Position numbers and translations under genes: made by a program | Assembly: GCA_938008215.1 (NCBI GenBank) | Contig: CALLLS010000030.1 | Location: 1 to 55,271, forward strand | Origin: an uncultured Verrucomicrobiales bacterium | GTDB taxonomy: Bacteria; Verrucomicrobiota; Verrucomicrobiia; Verrucomicrobiales; Akkermansiaceae | Length of the DNA stretch: 55,271 bases | Reading direction: 5' to 3' | In this document: positions 1 to 7,825 of the stretch, piece by piece | Numbering within the stretch: position 1 is the stretch's first letter | How the letters are laid out: every line of letters starts with the position of its first letter | The notes under the pieces: model-generated | The model's database searches: none | What the model saw: only the letters and a program-made list of their open reading frames with translations | What the model was told of the DNA's origin: nothing

Positions 1-853
1 CATCTGTTTCCATAACAAAATATTCCCCCCTAAGCCTAAACGCTCTTCCGCCAAGTTCTAACCCATTTTCACGCCACTGATACGTATAATCCATACCATA
101 AACTTCTCTGTCCGCTCCGCCACCTACATTCTTAGCGTAGTTAAATCCTAGGTTGTTCTGGTGAAAGTCCGTCACATTATAATAGAAAAGTCCTCTCTCC
201 GTAATGACCTCATCATTAAACCCTTCGGCACAGTGTTCGTCGTCGTGTTCGTCTTCACCATGTGCGTGATCATGGGAGAGAGTTTCACCATATGCCACAG
301 ACCCAAGAAAACCTCCACGATCAAAGGTGGTGCCCCAGCTAAGCTCTACTCCGTTCATTGCTAATCCTTCGTCTCCAAAAAATGAGGTAGTTGAAAGATT
401 TGCATCTGCATAATCCCATCCGTGGAGATGCACTTGGTTTTGATTTCCTATACGATTTAAAAACCTACCTGCACGCAGCTCAAAGCCATACGTTGGGTCA
501 ACAACTTTTAGGAAACCCTCTTCCCATTCTGACCCAAAGCCTCCGACGGCTTCTTGAAATGAATTCAAATTGAAGAACCCCGAAAACCAATCCGTAGGCT
601 GGAGGTTTAACCCTAAATCCAAACCTTGAAAATAGATGTCTTGCTGTGGATCATGCGCGTGCCTGAAAAGATCTCCCTCACCTTCCTCTAAGCCTGCTAT
701 GAAATTCGCATGTGCCGTCACCCAAAAAGGCTGTTGCTGTGCAGGAGTATTCCATAATTGAAAGATCGTAGGGGTGGTTTGGGAGAAAGTAGGCTGGCTC
801 TGAGCTAAAGCAGGAGCAACAATCATTGCGGATATAACTAATAAACGAAACAT
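1..853 (-). CDS. Histidine-rich outer-membrane beta-barrel protein, probable zinc uptake (3' end outside window)
   Basis: An open frame runs from ATG at 853 leftward to the window edge without a stop (284 codons visible). The first ~17 residues (MFRLLVISAMIVAPALA) are a signal peptide. The rest has the alternating aromatic/polar pattern of an outer-membrane barrel (for example LRAGRFLNRIG and LGGRAFRLRGEYF). A His/Asp/Glu-rich loop, SHDHAHGEDEHDDEHC, lies near residue 195 and looks like a surface metal-capturing loop. I saw no TonB plug in the visible part. The gene is divergent from a Fur/Zur-type regulator about 100 bp away, which fits the zinc-regulated outer-membrane receptor group. The zinc role is inferred from the His loop and the neighbour; a general porin is the alternative. 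Confidence 0.72.
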   Translation of the reverse strand, partial: MFRLLVISAMIVAPALAQSQPTFSQTTPTIFQLWNTPAQQQPFWVTAHANFIAGLEEGEGDLFRHAHDPQQDIYFQGLDLGLNLQPTDWFSGFFNLNSFQEAVGGFGSEWEEGFLKVVDPTYGFELRAGRFLNRIGNQNQVHLHGWDYADANLSTTSFFGDEGLAMNGVELSWGTTFDRGGFLGSVAYGETLSHDHAHGEDEHDDEHCAEGFNDEVITERGLFYYNVTDFHQNNLGFNYAKNVGGGADREVYGMDYTYQWRENGLELGGRAFRLRGEYFVMETD

Positions 854-876
854 AATTACTGTTGTTATAAAGTTGC

Positions 877-907
877 ATTAAAAATACCGCTCGCTGATAT
901 TTGTCAA
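877..907 (-). promoter_or_regulatory. Candidate promoter of the His-rich outer-membrane gene, with possible Zur sites
   Basis: Reading leftward, TTGACA (907-902) is a perfect -35. TTTTTA or TTTAAT follows at a spacing of 17-19 as a weak -10. Similar motifs TGCAACTTTATAACA (downstream of the -10) and TGCAACAAAAATGCAATAA (upstream of the -35) flank the promoter. These are plausible but unproven operator half-sites for the adjacent Fur-family protein. Confidence 0.4.
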
Positions 908-953
908 TATGTTTATTGCATTTTTGTTGCACTTCATGAAATAAGTAAAGCTC

Positions 954-1367
954 TTGGAAGAGCTACTAAATCATTGCAGAGAGAACGGACTCCGTGTCAC
1001 GGTTGGTCTTCGTGCCATTTTAGACGCCTTAAACGCTGCTGACCTCCCCCAATCTTTATTAGATCTTGAGCAGAATAAGGAGCTAGCGAAGCTGTGTGAC
1101 CGTGCCACTATCTTTCGCACACTCCAGCGGTTAGAAGGAATCGGCCTCCTGCGTCGTCTTAATTTCTCGCACTCGGGCGCAAAGTTTTCTCTCAACACCG
1201 GTGACGGGCATAAAGAATACCTTCTCTGTAAAAACTGCGGGGATGTTCAGACTTTAGACATCTCATGCCCTGTGCATAAGTTAGAGCGAGAGCTTGCGGA
1301 AAGCAGAGGATTCTCAGAAATGTCTCACGAGCTCACCTTTTATGGTCTCTGCCCTCAATGCTCTTAA
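954..1367 (+). CDS. Fur-family transcriptional regulator, probably Zur
   Basis: This 137-aa Fur-family repressor has an N-terminal winged helix (RVTVGLRAILDAL, then RATIFRTLQRLEGIGLL) and a C-terminal metal/dimerisation domain. The structural-zinc cysteine pairs LLCKNCG and GLCPQC are visible, as is a His-rich stretch (CPVHKLERELAE, SHELTFYG). The start is TTG at 954, because an in-frame TAA at 942-944 lies just upstream and no ATG is available. It is divergent from a His-rich outer-membrane protein, which makes a zinc-responsive repressor (Zur) more likely than iron Fur or peroxide PerR. Family assignment is firm; metal specificity is inferred. Confidence 0.85.
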   Translation: MEELLNHCRENGLRVTVGLRAILDALNAADLPQSLLDLEQNKELAKLCDRATIFRTLQRLEGIGLLRRLNFSHSGAKFSLNTGDGHKEYLLCKNCGDVQTLDISCPVHKLERELAESRGFSEMSHELTFYGLCPQCS

Positions 1368-1397
1368 GAAAATAATTGAGGCCTTACAGTAAGGAGC

Positions 1398-1661
1398 TTA
1401 GCTAAAAAGAGCGCCTAAGAGAGTAGCGCCGCCTGTCATTAGCGAGATACAATAAACAATCTTAAGTAAAATCCTCATAACAGGTGCTATGCTATCGTCA
1501 TTATTCAGCAAGAAGCCTAATAATCCGATGAATAAGGCAATAGCGCCTAAGATCATTGCAAGGGTACCTGTAAACAAGCCTTTGACTGTTTCTAGAGCAT
1601 CAACAAAGCTTATACTAGAGAAGATGATGTGGGATCTAGCGATACGACATGAAGCAGCTGA
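1398..1661 (-). pseudogene. VirB2/TrbC-like conjugal pilin, 5'-truncated remnant
   Basis: A minus-strand open frame ends at TAA (1398-1400). It encodes two hydrophobic helices (LFTGTLAMILGAIALFIGLLG and MRILLKIVYCISLMTGGATLLG) split by a short charged loop (NNDDSIAP). That is the size and layout of mature VirB2/TrbC pilins of type IV secretion. No signal peptide or credible start remains: the frame runs into TAA at 1662-1664 with only internal ATGs. I read it as a remnant of a conjugative element, with the join to foreign sequence near 1610-1660. The family call comes from pattern only. Confidence 0.5.
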
Positions 1662-1935
1662 TTAAAATGTCCCTCTCTATTTTTTCTAATGCCATTTCTC
1701 GTTACCGATCCATCTTCATGTCGGATAAGCCTATCTCCATTCTCTAGCTGCTCTATCCAGTCAATAGTCCCATCAAAAGAATATCGAGCAGAATAAGGAA
1801 TATCACTATCTTCAGAAACCGAGTTAGTAATTATAGTGCCGTCGTCATAGTAAGATGAACATTAGAGCCATCATCTGAAGTAAATGATTCTACTACTTGG
1901 TTTCTAATGAAGGGTCCCTCCACACCACTAGCCAT
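1610..1935 (-). pseudogene. Frameshifted fragment of unknown protein
   Basis: Two minus-strand frames join into one sensible acidic protein only if a frameshift near 1850 is allowed. The first starts MASGVEGPFIRNQVV (ATG at 1935) and stops at 1831. The second continues YYDDGTIITNSVSED to DGSVTRNGIRKNREG and stops at 1610. Repeated DG-T/S motifs suggest a beta-rich surface or toxin-like protein, but I do not recognise the family. The 3' part overlaps the pilin remnant in another frame, so this whole interval (1368-2055) appears to be decayed mobile-element DNA. Confidence 0.35.
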
Positions 1936-2055
1936 ACCAGTAATCCCAACCGATATTATAGATGTATTAATCCCAATTCTCTCATTTGAGAGATGAGTAT
2001 ATACTAAAAAAAACTATCTTGAAAGAAAAATTACAAATGGCAATTTATGAACCTT

Positions 2056-3267
2056 TCAAGGGGCATCAACTTTACCTAACTCTGTAGACCCAAGGTTAAG
2101 AGACTCTAATCCCTCATCGATGATCTTTTCATCTGTTGAATCCATAGATTTCTTTTTAGGCTTAGGCGCCTTCTCTTGTTTGTTCTCCTTTTCTGGAGTG
2201 ACTGCTACAGCCAGCCAATGAAATTCATAACTATGATCTAGTGCGACCTTTATAATCATAGTCATTGGTACTGCGAGTAACATCCCCACTGGTCCCCAAA
2301 GCCAACCCCAAAAAAGAACCGAAACAATAACGACGAGGGTTGAAAGCCCGAAGCGGCGTCCAAGCATACTGGGCTCTACAAAGTTTCCGATGAATGTGTT
2401 AATACTCAGATAACCAACGGCTACGATTACCCCTCGTGGTAGGTCATGAACCAATATAGCGAGGATGATGGGAGGAATGCCAGCAATAATAGAGCCCACA
2501 ACGGGGATATAATTCAGTGTAAAGGCGAGAATCCCCCAGAGTATAAAGAAGTCTAGATCACATACACGGCAGAGAACACCTGCTAACACTCCTGTGGCTA
2601 AACTAGCAAAGGTTTTAATGCCAAGAAAACGTTGCACATCTTTACCTGCTGCAAGCATTCTCTCAAAGTTTGGTCCCCGCGCTTCACATATGGCGTTAAA
2701 GCGTCTGCCAAACTGTCGAGCCTCCGTGAGCATGAAAATAGTGAGGATTAAGACCACGAAGGTCGTTCCTAGGAATGTAGCTAGCCTACCCACTAACCCA
2801 GTGCCTAAAGTAAGAACCTTCTCTACTTGTAAGTTATCGAGCTGCTCTTTCCACAATTCCCTAAAGTAAATCTCCACCCCTTCTTGCGCATTCTCTACCC
2901 GAAACTTCGTAAGCGTCGCAACTAAAGTGGCAGAGGTTTCATCTATCTTCTCCCTTAACAAGGGGTAATAGGTTTGATCCCATTTCGCTTCAAAGTCCCC
3001 CAGTAGTGAGATCGCAATCGAAAGAATCCCCACTAAAAATGCAAAGTCGACTAAGACCGTTAAAAGAACGGCTAGGAAGCGCGGGACCTTGTGATTCCTC
3101 AGCCAGTCAGTGATTGGGTAAGATATGGTAGCGATAAAAAGAGCCAGCATAATAGGCACGAAGAATGCTTCCGAGTGTTTTAATCCCGTTATAACTACGA
3201 CCGTCGCCGCCAATGTTAATAATACCCTAAACCCTGATTCTTGAGACACAGCGCAAAGTATATCCAA
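2056..3267 (-). CDS. AI-2E family transporter (PerM-like permease)
   Basis: This 403-aa integral membrane protein of the AI-2E exporter/PerM family (formerly UPF0118) has about eight predicted helices. There is an N-terminal pair, a long soluble insertion at roughly residues 90-170, and the family's C-terminal core with NYIPVVGSIIAGIPP and GNFVEPSMLGRRFGLSTLVV. The last ~50 residues form a Lys/Glu-rich cytoplasmic tail. Members export diverse small molecules or Na+ in exchange for H+; the substrate here cannot be told. It stands alone, in the same direction as the murE operon but separated from it by about 480 bp. Confidence 0.85.
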   Translation of the reverse strand: MDILCAVSQESGFRVLLTLAATVVVITGLKHSEAFFVPIMLALFIATISYPITDWLRNHKVPRFLAVLLTVLVDFAFLVGILSIAISLLGDFEAKWDQTYYPLLREKIDETSATLVATLTKFRVENAQEGVEIYFRELWKEQLDNLQVEKVLTLGTGLVGRLATFLGTTFVVLILTIFMLTEARQFGRRFNAICEARGPNFERMLAAGKDVQRFLGIKTFASLATGVLAGVLCRVCDLDFFILWGILAFTLNYIPVVGSIIAGIPPIILAILVHDLPRGVIVAVGYLSINTFIGNFVEPSMLGRRFGLSTLVVIVSVLFWGWLWGPVGMLLAVPMTMIIKVALDHSYEFHWLAVAVTPEKENKQEKAPKPKKKSMDSTDEKIIDEGLESLNLGSTELGKVDAP

Positions 3268-3429
3268 GCGTTAGAATTCTGCAATTCCAAACGTGACAAA
3301 CTTTTGTAATCCGTAACCTCATACCAACTCCAAAAATTATCTGGCAATATTTGGAATGAAATCATTTTTGATATTTTGCTTCGCATTTAAGAGAGAAAGT
3401 TTCGGTGTCCTTTAGCCATTTACGGCGTT

Positions 3430-3759
3430 GTGACTCAGTTGCGGTGTGAAAAATACACGTATGCCATCCTTACTCAGTTCACCACTAATAGCCCTGATCC
3501 GAACAATAAACTTTGGGGGCAAGGCAAGCGAAAAGACTTTATCCTTAAAGAGCTCGTTGCAAATGATAAAACTACGATGTCCGTAATGGGGCAAGATCAT
3601 CGGCAAGAACGTTACAGTGATCGCATCGACCTTAAACTCAGCTTCCGGAATACACCCGAGGGATTAAAAGTAGATACTCCTAGACAACAACGCCTCTATA
3701 ACTGGAGGAATTGGCCAAACGCGGTCGAGCTACGCTTTGAGAATGTAACCTTTAAGTAA
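3430..3759 (+). pseudogene. Orphan C-terminal fragment resembling a GH29 alpha-L-fucosidase
   Basis: An open frame of 109 codons starts at GTG 3430. It contains YAILTQF, then MSVMGQDHR, then EGLKVDTPRQQRLYNWRNWP and a final ELRFENV. This order (YAI strand, S-x-LGQ strand, EGLKV, RxQRLYN..WPN, hydrophobic strand) resembles the C-terminal beta-sandwich of some GH29 fucosidases. No catalytic (beta/alpha)8 domain precedes it, and its last 8 bases overlap the 3' end of murE. It is most likely the tail of a lost gene; a small standalone protein is possible. The family assignment is tentative. Confidence 0.35.
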
Positions 3760-5320
3760 ATTTATCATCCCTCTTGAAGGGCTTCTCATTGCTCTCCTCC
3801 GCTTCCTTAATCTCTTTCGCCTTCTTCTTCGCCATTATTGCATCTCTCGCCTGGTAGCGGTCATCAAAGTAAGTTTTCTCCGTGCCGAAGATTTGATAAT
3901 CTTCATGCCCCTTTCCAGCAATAAGAACGATGTCTCCATCCTTTGCTAAATTAATAGCATGCTGAATTGCTTTTCCACGGTCAGGAATAGAAAGGTGATT
4001 ATCTCCTGATAGTCCTTTCTCCGTCTCTTTAATAATTTTGATAGGATCTTCCGTTCTCGGATTATCAGAAGTCACGATGCAAAAATTACTATATTTACTG
4101 GCTTCAGCCGCCATGAGCGGGCGCTTTGCGCGGTCTCTATCACCACCACATCCGAAAACCGTAATGAGACGGAAAGGATCTAAATCTTTCAGCGTATGAC
4201 ACACATTCCCTACTGCATCAGGCGTGTGAGCATAATCGACAAAGACGTGATAAGAAGCATTGGAGCTAGATACCCTTTCCAAGCGACCTGGCACCTGTTT
4301 TGCACCTTCTAAAGCTGCGACCGCTTCCCGCATCGTCATGAGCTTTGATGCAACCACGGACGCCAGCGCTCCGAGTATATTTTTCACATTAAAAAGCCCA
4401 ATCATGGGAGATTTCACGCGATGTGATTTCCCATTATAATCAAGGCGAAACTCAATACCTTTTCCACCTTGAAGAATGTCTTGCGCGCGAAAATTAGCCT
4501 CAATTCCGAAGCCGAAGGTCAATTGCTTGAGCTTGGGAAATTCTTCTTTTAACTCACGCGAGAGACGCACGCCATAGGGGTCATCAATGTTAATAATAGC
4601 ACAGGGTCTGCTCTCAGGGTCTTGATTACCAAGCTGGGTAAATAGTCCCTTTTTTGCCAAATAATAGGCATCCATCGTGCCATGATAATCTAAATGGTCT
4701 TGAGTCAGGTTTGTGAAGACGGCGGTATTGACGAGCATGTCGGCAGTGCGCCCTTGCTCAATACCATGTGAAGAAATTTCTATCGCCACCCCCATGCACC
4801 CGTTCTCCACCATTCTTGACAGACTTGACTGCAGAGTAATGGCATCTGGCGTGGTATGAGTTGCTATTTTTGGACCTTTCCCCTCATCTAAAGATACGGT
4901 TCCCACTAAGCCACATCGCCCAAACTTAGAGCGCACAAGGGAATCCATAATGAATGCCGTAGTGGTTTTTCCGTTCGTACCTGTAACTCCTAAAACGGCT
5001 AGTTTATCGGAAGGGTTTCCGTAAAAATGAGCCGCCAGCTGAGAAGTAGCACGGCGCACATCTTGACTTGTTATGATCGCGACATCATCAGGAATATCCT
5101 GTGGAGGATGAGAGCAAAGAATCACTTTCGCCCCTGCCTCTATTGCAGCAGGAATGAATTGATGTCCATCTGAAGACGTCCCCTTAATCGCAGAATAAAG
5201 CCATCCAGCCTCCACCTGTCTAGAGTCCATCGTGAGACCAATAATGTCTGGATCTTTCCCTTCACAACACGGAAGGAAAGATACCAAAGGAGAATGACTA
5301 ATTAGCTCTTTTAAATTCAT
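3752..5320 (-). CDS. murE: UDP-N-acetylmuramoyl-L-alanyl-D-glutamate--2,6-diaminopimelate ligase
   Basis: This ATP-dependent Mur ligase adds meso-diaminopimelate to UDP-MurNAc-L-Ala-D-Glu in the cytoplasm, the third peptide step of peptidoglycan synthesis. At 522 aa it is a normal length plus a charged tail. Visible are the N-terminal UDP-binding domain, the ATP loop TGTNGKTTT at 113-121, the carbamylated-lysine region, and the DNPR motif at 419-422 that selects DAP over lysine. Its start overlaps the pyrG stop by 4 bp, so it is translationally coupled to pyrG. The unusual Lys/Glu-rich C-terminal ~30 residues are probably disordered. Confidence 0.95.
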   Translation of the reverse strand: MNLKELISHSPLVSFLPCCEGKDPDIIGLTMDSRQVEAGWLYSAIKGTSSDGHQFIPAAIEAGAKVILCSHPPQDIPDDVAIITSQDVRRATSQLAAHFYGNPSDKLAVLGVTGTNGKTTTAFIMDSLVRSKFGRCGLVGTVSLDEGKGPKIATHTTPDAITLQSSLSRMVENGCMGVAIEISSHGIEQGRTADMLVNTAVFTNLTQDHLDYHGTMDAYYLAKKGLFTQLGNQDPESRPCAIINIDDPYGVRLSRELKEEFPKLKQLTFGFGIEANFRAQDILQGGKGIEFRLDYNGKSHRVKSPMIGLFNVKNILGALASVVASKLMTMREAVAALEGAKQVPGRLERVSSSNASYHVFVDYAHTPDAVGNVCHTLKDLDPFRLITVFGCGGDRDRAKRPLMAAEASKYSNFCIVTSDNPRTEDPIKIIKETEKGLSGDNHLSIPDRGKAIQHAINLAKDGDIVLIAGKGHEDYQIFGTEKTYFDDRYQARDAIMAKKKAKEIKEAEESNEKPFKRDDKFT

Positions 5321-6954
5321 GATTGAGGAGCTTTTTCTTCCGCCATTTTTTTATCTAAACTCGCTTTAATAAATCCAGCGAATAGTGGATGTGGTAGGTT
5401 TGGCTTAGATTTAAACTCAGGGTGAAATTGTGCGGCGAGATAGAACGGATGACTCGGTATTTCAATAATTTCCACCAGTCCTTCTTTAGCTGAGACTGAG
5501 GAAATCGTTAACCCCTTCTCTTGAAGCAGTTCTTGATAATCAGAATTAAACTCATAGCGATGACGGTGGCGTTCCGTGATACGATCCGCTTCTTCGTATA
5601 GTTTAGAAGCCAATGTTCCTGAAAACAAGATAGACTCGCATGCTCCTAATCGCATCGTTCCGCCCTTATGGTCTAAGTCTTGTTGTTCCTCTTGAAGGCA
5701 AATAACTGGATGGGCACACTCTGCATCGAACTCCGTAGAGTTAGCCCCTTCTAGATCACATACGTTTCTCGCATACTCAATACTCGCAATCTGCATACCC
5801 AGGCAAATCCCAAAGAAGGGAATGTCATTTTCACGCGCATACTTAGCCGCCAAAATTTTTCCTTCTGTCCCGCGGTCTCCAAATCCACCTGGTATAAGAA
5901 CCCCATCTACATGACCGATGATCTCTTTCGCTGACTTCGTTTCAATATCCTCTGCATCCACTCTCAAGACATCTACCTTAGTGGAGTGATGAGCTCCAGC
6001 GTGTGTAATGGACTCATAAATAGACTTATACGCATCTTGAAGTTCGATATATTTGCCTACCACCGCAATACGAATTTCATGCTTAGGGTTGATAACCTTA
6101 TCCACAAAGGCTTCCCATGCAGATATATCAGGCTTTCCGACATCAATCCCAAGGCGCTTCACTACAATGCGATCCATGAAATGCTTTCTGAGGTTCAATG
6201 GTCCCTCGTAAATAGTATGCTCTACATCAGAAAACGGAATAACTGCTTTTTCGTCCACGTTACAAAACATTGCGATCTTCTTCCGGTTTTCCTCATCTAA
6301 CTCACTCTCATTCTCTACCCTACACACAATGATGTCTGGCATAATCCCAATCTCGCGTAACTTAGCCACAGACTGCTGTGTCGGCTTAGTTTTAATCTCA
6401 CCTGCTGCGCGTAGCTTAGGAAGTAGTGTGACGTGGATAAAACATACATTCTCACGTCCTACTTGGAGGGCAAACTGACGGAGGGCTTCTAAGAAAAGGT
6501 GCCCCTCTATGTCGCCAACGGTTCCGCCTATCTCGGTCAGTAGGATATCCACATCAGGATTTCTCTTAGTCACCTCATGCATCCGGTTCTGAATCTCGTC
6601 TGTAACATGCGGAATATATTGCACCGTTTTCCCGAGATACGCCCCACGTCTTTCCTTTCTAATAACCGTATCAAAAACTTGTCCTGAAGTGAGATTATTA
6701 AAGCGAGAAAGCACGCCAGAAGTAAACCGTTCATAGTGTCCCAAGTCTAAGTCACACTCCGCACCGTCATCTAGGACATAGACCTCCCCATGCTGGTAAG
6801 GACTCATCGTGCCCGGATCCACATTCAAATAAGGGTCAAATTTTTGCATCATCACCTTGATGCCCCTTTGTTCTAAGAGAGCTCCTAATGATGAGGCCGC
6901 TAGACCTTTACCAAGCGAGGAAACCACTCCTCCCGTAACAAAAACATATTTCAT
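5317..6954 (-). CDS. pyrG: CTP synthase (glutamine-hydrolysing)
   Basis: CTP synthase converts UTP plus glutamine and ATP to CTP. The 545-aa protein has the standard two domains. The N-terminal synthetase domain shows the start motif VTGGVVSSLGKG at 7-18. The C-terminal class I glutamine amidotransferase domain shows the oxyanion stretch IPGGFGDRG (354-362), the nucleophile Cys384 in FFGICLGMQ and the HPEF His/Glu pair near 520. It lies between kdsB and murE on one strand; KdsB consumes CTP directly, so the operon ties nucleotide supply to envelope synthesis. No anomaly was seen. Confidence 0.96.
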   Translation of the reverse strand: MKYVFVTGGVVSSLGKGLAASSLGALLEQRGIKVMMQKFDPYLNVDPGTMSPYQHGEVYVLDDGAECDLDLGHYERFTSGVLSRFNNLTSGQVFDTVIRKERRGAYLGKTVQYIPHVTDEIQNRMHEVTKRNPDVDILLTEIGGTVGDIEGHLFLEALRQFALQVGRENVCFIHVTLLPKLRAAGEIKTKPTQQSVAKLREIGIMPDIIVCRVENESELDEENRKKIAMFCNVDEKAVIPFSDVEHTIYEGPLNLRKHFMDRIVVKRLGIDVGKPDISAWEAFVDKVINPKHEIRIAVVGKYIELQDAYKSIYESITHAGAHHSTKVDVLRVDAEDIETKSAKEIIGHVDGVLIPGGFGDRGTEGKILAAKYARENDIPFFGICLGMQIASIEYARNVCDLEGANSTEFDAECAHPVICLQEEQQDLDHKGGTMRLGACESILFSGTLASKLYEEADRITERHRHRYEFNSDYQELLQEKGLTISSVSAKEGLVEIIEIPSHPFYLAAQFHPEFKSKPNLPHPLFAGFIKASLDKKMAEEKAPQS

Positions 6955-6973
6955 ACTATGCTATGTAATCGGA

Positions 6974-7726
6974 TTAACCATTCAGTAAATTCTTTAATTC
7001 ATTTTCTATGATCGGAACTTGCTCAGGAGTGTCTAAACCAATGGAGGTGTCCTCCGTGATCGTCACGTGAATAGTCATTCCGTTTTCTAGAGCCCTAAGT
7101 TGCTCAAGCTGCTCCGCTTTCTCCAGTTCACCCTCGGGCAGCTTCACGAAGGCTTCCAGTGCCGCTTTTTGGAATCCATAAATCCCCTTATGACGATAAT
7201 TTTCTAAAGCAGGATTTGCTTTTCTACGGAATGGGATCGCACTCCTCGAGAAATACAATGCCTTCCCTTCCTTATCGAGAACCACTTTCACGTAGTTCAT
7301 ATCATTCACATCTTCTTCACCAAAAACATTAGCCGCGGTTACGATATCGTATTTTGATTCCTCTTTAAGCTTCATCGCTAAGGTATCTACTAGGCTAGGC
7401 TCTATTAATGGTTCATCCCCTTGAATATTAATAACATGTTGAGAAGTAGGGTAAAGAGCTGCAACTTCCGCGATTCGGTCCGTTCCAGTAGGGTGATCTA
7501 CACTTGTCATCACGACATCTGCGCCAAAGGATTTTGCACACTTATAGATCTCCTCGTCATCAGTCGCCACTACAACATGGTCTAGCTCTTTACACATCTT
7601 CGCCCGCTCATATGTCCACTGTAGCAGCGGTTTTCCACACAATGGAATAAGAGGCTTCCCTAGAAAACGGGTAGAAGCTTTTCGGGCAGGAATTACACCT
7701 AAAGTAGTGGGTTCAACAATGCTCAT
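6974..7726 (-). CDS. kdsB: 3-deoxy-manno-octulosonate cytidylyltransferase
   Basis: KdsB activates KDO with CTP to CMP-KDO for lipopolysaccharide inner-core synthesis. The 250-aa protein has the nucleotidyltransferase signature VIPARKASTRFLGKPL at the N-terminus, the VVATDDEEI and NIQGDEPLI motifs, and GIYGFQKAAL later on. It lies 19 bp upstream of pyrG in the same direction, an arrangement found in many Gram-negatives. Its presence shows that the organism makes KDO-containing LPS. Confidence 0.95.
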   Translation of the reverse strand: MSIVEPTTLGVIPARKASTRFLGKPLIPLCGKPLLQWTYERAKMCKELDHVVVATDDEEIYKCAKSFGADVVMTSVDHPTGTDRIAEVAALYPTSQHVINIQGDEPLIEPSLVDTLAMKLKEESKYDIVTAANVFGEEDVNDMNYVKVVLDKEGKALYFSRSAIPFRRKANPALENYRHKGIYGFQKAALEAFVKLPEGELEKAEQLEQLRALENGMTIHVTITEDTSIGLDTPEQVPIIENELKNLLNG

Positions 7727-7825
7727 TATGACCGATTAAACTAAGCGGAAAACGCTTTAGAGCAAGTTTATTAAAGCTGCAAAAAGAAAACGTTAGGTGC
7801 AATCATCCTATAAAGCACCCTAGAT

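Noticed and set aside
1382-1394. Dyad CCTTACAGTAAGG after the Fur-family gene as a terminator
   Set aside because: The arms leave only one base as loop and there is no T-run on either side.
4289-4304. Perfect sigma-54 promoter consensus (TGGCAC-N5-TTGCA)
   Set aside because: It lies inside murE on the opposite strand, within the conserved VPGRLERV coding region, and points at no plus-strand gene. Most likely chance.
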